Assembly (NCBI RefSeq): GCF_018448925.1
Contig: NZ_RCWE01000015.1
Location: 21,056 to 85,055, forward strand
DNA from: Photorhabdus akhurstii
GTDB lineage: Bacteria; Pseudomonadota; Gammaproteobacteria; Enterobacterales; Enterobacteriaceae
Direction of reading: 5' to 3'
DNA length: 64,000 nt
The notes under the pieces are model-generated. The model searched no databases. It was given only the letters and a program-made list of their open reading frames with translations, and had not been told where the DNA came from. A program made the translations under genes and the position numbers. Shown one piece after another: positions 61,753-64,000 of this stretch; position 1 is the stretch's first letter; each line of letters starts with the position of its first letter.

Positions 61753-62598
61753 TTAACCATGTTGGCGACTTAACCGCCACTGCAAAGCACTTTTAACTAT
61801 CAAAGTGATAATTGCCATCAATGCCAACAATGCCGCCGCGGTAAATGCCCCTACTGTGTTGTAATCTTGATGCAGTAGTTCAACCTGCAACGGCAATGTG
61901 TAAGTTTCACCACGAATAGCGCCGGATACCACTGAAACAGCGCCAAATTCACCAATCGCCCGGGCATTGGTTAAAACCACACCGTATAACAACGCCCAAC
62001 GAATATTAGGTAACGTCACCCGCCAAAACATTTTCCAGCCAGACGCCCCCAATAAAATTGCAGCTTCATCCTCTTGGCTCCCTTGACTAAGCATCATCGG
62101 CACCAGTTCTCGAACAACAAACGGACAAGTCACAAATATCGTTACCAAGACCATCCCCGGCCAGGAAAACATCAATTGGATATCATAGGGTTCCAGCAAA
62201 CTCCCTGCCCAACCATTCGAACCATAAAATAATAAGTAGAGCAGTCCAGCTACGACCGGCGAAACAGCAAACGGAATGTCGATCAATGTCAATAAACATT
62301 GCCGCCCCGGAAATTGAAAACGCGTCACCAGCCAAGCGAGCATGACGCCAAAAATTAGATTCACCGGAACAGTAATTAATGCGATCAGTATCGTTAACCA
62401 GATGGCATGCAACATATCAGGATCTAAAAGATTCTCAGTGACTACCTCAACTCCTTTAGAAAAGGCGGTCATAAATATCCAGACAATGGGGATCACTAAC
62501 AGTAAGATTGAAAACAATACGCCTGTTATGATCAACGTCCATTTACCCCAATTTATAGGTAGTCGTTGCGCTACATGAGATTCAGATAATTCAACCAT
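61753..62598 (-). CDS. cysW: Sulfate/thiosulfate ABC permease CysW
   Basis: 281 aa with six membrane helices and the EAA-type coupling loop QEDEAAILLGASGWKMFWRV. GEFGAVSVVSGAIRGET is the conserved CysW end. Start shares one base with the cysT stop (TAATG). Confidence 0.95.
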   Translation of the reverse strand: MVELSESHVAQRLPINWGKWTLIITGVLFSILLLVIPIVWIFMTAFSKGVEVVTENLLDPDMLHAIWLTILIALITVPVNLIFGVMLAWLVTRFQFPGRQCLLTLIDIPFAVSPVVAGLLYLLFYGSNGWAGSLLEPYDIQLMFSWPGMVLVTIFVTCPFVVRELVPMMLSQGSQEDEAAILLGASGWKMFWRVTLPNIRWALLYGVVLTNARAIGEFGAVSVVSGAIRGETYTLPLQVELLHQDYNTVGAFTAAALLALMAIITLIVKSALQWRLSRQHG

Positions 62599-63431
62599 TA
62601 ATGCCCTCCAATCCGTTTACCAAAGCGGCTTTGCAGAGTATTAATGCTAAACAGTAAGATCAGGGATATTGCCAATATAACCGATGCAATAGCACTGGCC
62701 GCTGGGTAATCAAACTCCTGTAAGCGGATGAAAATCATCAGCGATACTACTTCTGTTTGCCATGCAATGTTACCGGCAATAAAGATCACGGCACCAAATT
62801 CCCCCAAACTGCGGGTAAAAGAGAGTGCTGTGCCGGCAATTAAAGCGGGAGACAATTCTGGCAACACAACCCGCCAAAAAGTTTGCCAACGATTAGCGCC
62901 TAATGTTTGAGCTGCTTCTTCATATTCTGGCCCTAGCTCTTCAAGTACCGGCTGAATAGTTCGCACTACAAATGGCAGGCTTGTAAACGCCATCGCCACC
63001 GCAATACCTAACCAAGTATTGACTACTTTCACATCAAAGTGCCCAAGCAAAGAGCCATACCAACCACTAACAGAGAATAGCGTTGCCAATGTCAATCCCG
63101 CTACCGCAGTAGGTAACGCAAAAGGGAGATCCATCAAACCATCTAATAAGCTACGGCCTGGGAAACGATAGCGAGTTAAAATCCATGCCATCAGCATACC
63201 AAACACCGCATTAAACAAGCTGGCAACCGCGGCTGCCAACAATGTCACTTTATAAGCCGCCACAACTTGGGGATTAGCAATGACCTGCCAATACTGTTCC
63301 CAAGTCATACTGGAAAGCTGCACAACTAATGCGCTCAGAGGTAACAATAAGATCAAGCAGGTATAGAACAGGCTACTGCCTAAGCTTAACCCGAAACCAG
63401 GCAATACTCGCTTACTGGATCTCGAAAACAT
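62598..63431 (-). CDS. cysT: Sulfate/thiosulfate ABC permease CysT (CysU)
   Basis: 277 aa, six membrane helices, EAA loop YEEAAQTLGANRWQTFWRV, GEFGAVIFIAGNI. Pairs with CysW. Its ATG shares one base with the cysP stop. Confidence 0.95.
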   Translation of the reverse strand: MFSRSSKRVLPGFGLSLGSSLFYTCLILLLPLSALVVQLSSMTWEQYWQVIANPQVVAAYKVTLLAAAVASLFNAVFGMLMAWILTRYRFPGRSLLDGLMDLPFALPTAVAGLTLATLFSVSGWYGSLLGHFDVKVVNTWLGIAVAMAFTSLPFVVRTIQPVLEELGPEYEEAAQTLGANRWQTFWRVVLPELSPALIAGTALSFTRSLGEFGAVIFIAGNIAWQTEVVSLMIFIRLQEFDYPAASAIASVILAISLILLFSINTLQSRFGKRIGGH

Positions 63432-64000
63432 TACTTATGCCCCTCGGCCAGCAATTGATCCAGTATGCCGCCAGTATTGAAATGGGTTTTCATCACTTGC
63501 GGCCAACCACCAAATTGATCCTCCAATCGAAACAGCTTGGTTGCTGGAAAACGGGCTTTCTGCTGAGCCATCACGTCTTTATCACTGACACGATAATTAA
63601 AGCTGGTAATGATCTGCTGTGCCTGTGGGCTATAAAGATAATTTAGATAAGCTTTGGCCACTTTCTCTGTACCGTTTTTCGCAATATGCTTATCAACCCA
63701 AGCCACTGGGAATTCTGCCAGAATACCTACCGGTGGAACGATCACTTCATATTTATCATCACCATACTGCTTGCGAATGTTGTTCACTTCAGATTCGAAA
63801 CTGATCAGTACATCACCCAAACCACGTTCAATAAATGAAGTTGTCGCCCCTCGACCGCCAGTATCAAACACGGCGACATTTTTCAGGAAATGCTTCATCC
63901 ACTCACGAGTTTTTCCTTGATCTCCACCATTTTCCTGCTGAATAGCTCCCCAGGCGGCCAAATAAGCATAACGGCCATTACCGGAGGTTTTAGGGTTTGG
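63431..64000 (-). CDS. cysP: Thiosulfate-binding periplasmic protein CysP, 5' end outside the window
   Basis: The 3' 570 nt of the gene. The frame is open to the window edge (begins [19 protein letters not shown]), with family motifs [20 protein letters not shown] and [16 protein letters not shown]. Binds thiosulfate/sulfate for CysTWA. The internal Met at 63961 is not the true start. Confidence 0.95.
   Translation of the reverse strand, partial: PNPKTSGNGRYAYLAAWGAIQQENGGDQGKTREWMKHFLKNVAVFDTGGRGATTSFIERGLGDVLISFESEVNNIRKQYGDDKYEVIVPPVGILAEFPVAWVDKHIAKNGTEKVAKAYLNYLYSPQAQQIITSFNYRVSDKDVMAQQKARFPATKLFRLEDQFGGWPQVMKTHFNTGGILDQLLAEGHK

Overview
The window reads as chromosome of a Morganellaceae-type enterobacterium, most likely Photorhabdus (possibly Xenorhabdus). 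The reasons are Escherichia-like gene order in tol-pal, cyd, suc/sdh/gltA, kdp, pgm/seqA, gltX, nupC/ligA/zipA/cysZ/cysK/pts/cys, an AT-leaning base composition, ERIC repeats, and accessory genes between the conserved blocks. The genus is an inference from gene order and protein resemblance, not from a database match.

Region by region. 1-541: four tRNA-Lys copies (minus strand), two of them split by a 64-nt insert in the T-loop. 689-9287: cpoB-pal-tolB-tolA-tolR-tolQ-ybgC, then ybgE-cydX-cydB-cydA, all minus strand (cell-envelope Tol-Pal system and cytochrome bd oxidase). 9959-19727: sucDCBA and sdhBADC, minus strand, with divergent gltA at 20595-21878 (citric acid cycle). 21911-23347: a decayed IS605-type element with an intact-looking TnpB nuclease gene, its likely omega-RNA and a broken tnpA. 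23724-25527: ybgI, ybfA and a small lipoprotein. 26036-33904: kdpFABCDE, a potassium pump with its two-component regulator and a recognisable KdpE box. 33970-40240: an AT-rich six-gene minus-strand operon that looks like a small antibiotic pathway. 40923-45525: EamA-type transporter, pgm, seqA, glk. 45736-46933: a tRNA array (six Lys copies, four of them carrying the same 64-nt insert or a truncated form, then three Val). 47203-49080: gltX and two tRNA-Ala. 49174-56057: ypeB-like gene, nupC, ligA, zipA, cysZ, cysK. 56610-59461: ptsH-ptsI-crr with an ERIC element between ptsH and ptsI. 59629-64000: cysM, cysA, cysW, cysT and the 3' part of cysP (sulfate uptake).

The most interesting content is the operon at 33970-40240. 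It encodes an MFS exporter, a ParB/SerK-like putative amino-acid kinase, an IucD/FrbG-like flavin N-hydroxylase, a fused LicC-like cytidylyltransferase plus CobD-like PLP decarboxylase, a stand-alone formyltransferase and a Cof-type HAD phosphatase. The fused enzyme and the hydroxylase recall FrbH and FrbG of FR-900098 biosynthesis. Because a kinase is present and no phosphonate-forming enzyme is seen, I infer a phosphate-ester analogue of fosmidomycin (an N-formyl-N-hydroxyaminoalkyl phosphate, perhaps made as its CMP conjugate, i.e. fosfocytocin/fosfoxacin-like). The second notable signal is the family of 64-nt structured inserts placed at exactly the same T-loop position in five full-length tRNA-Lys copies at two distant loci.
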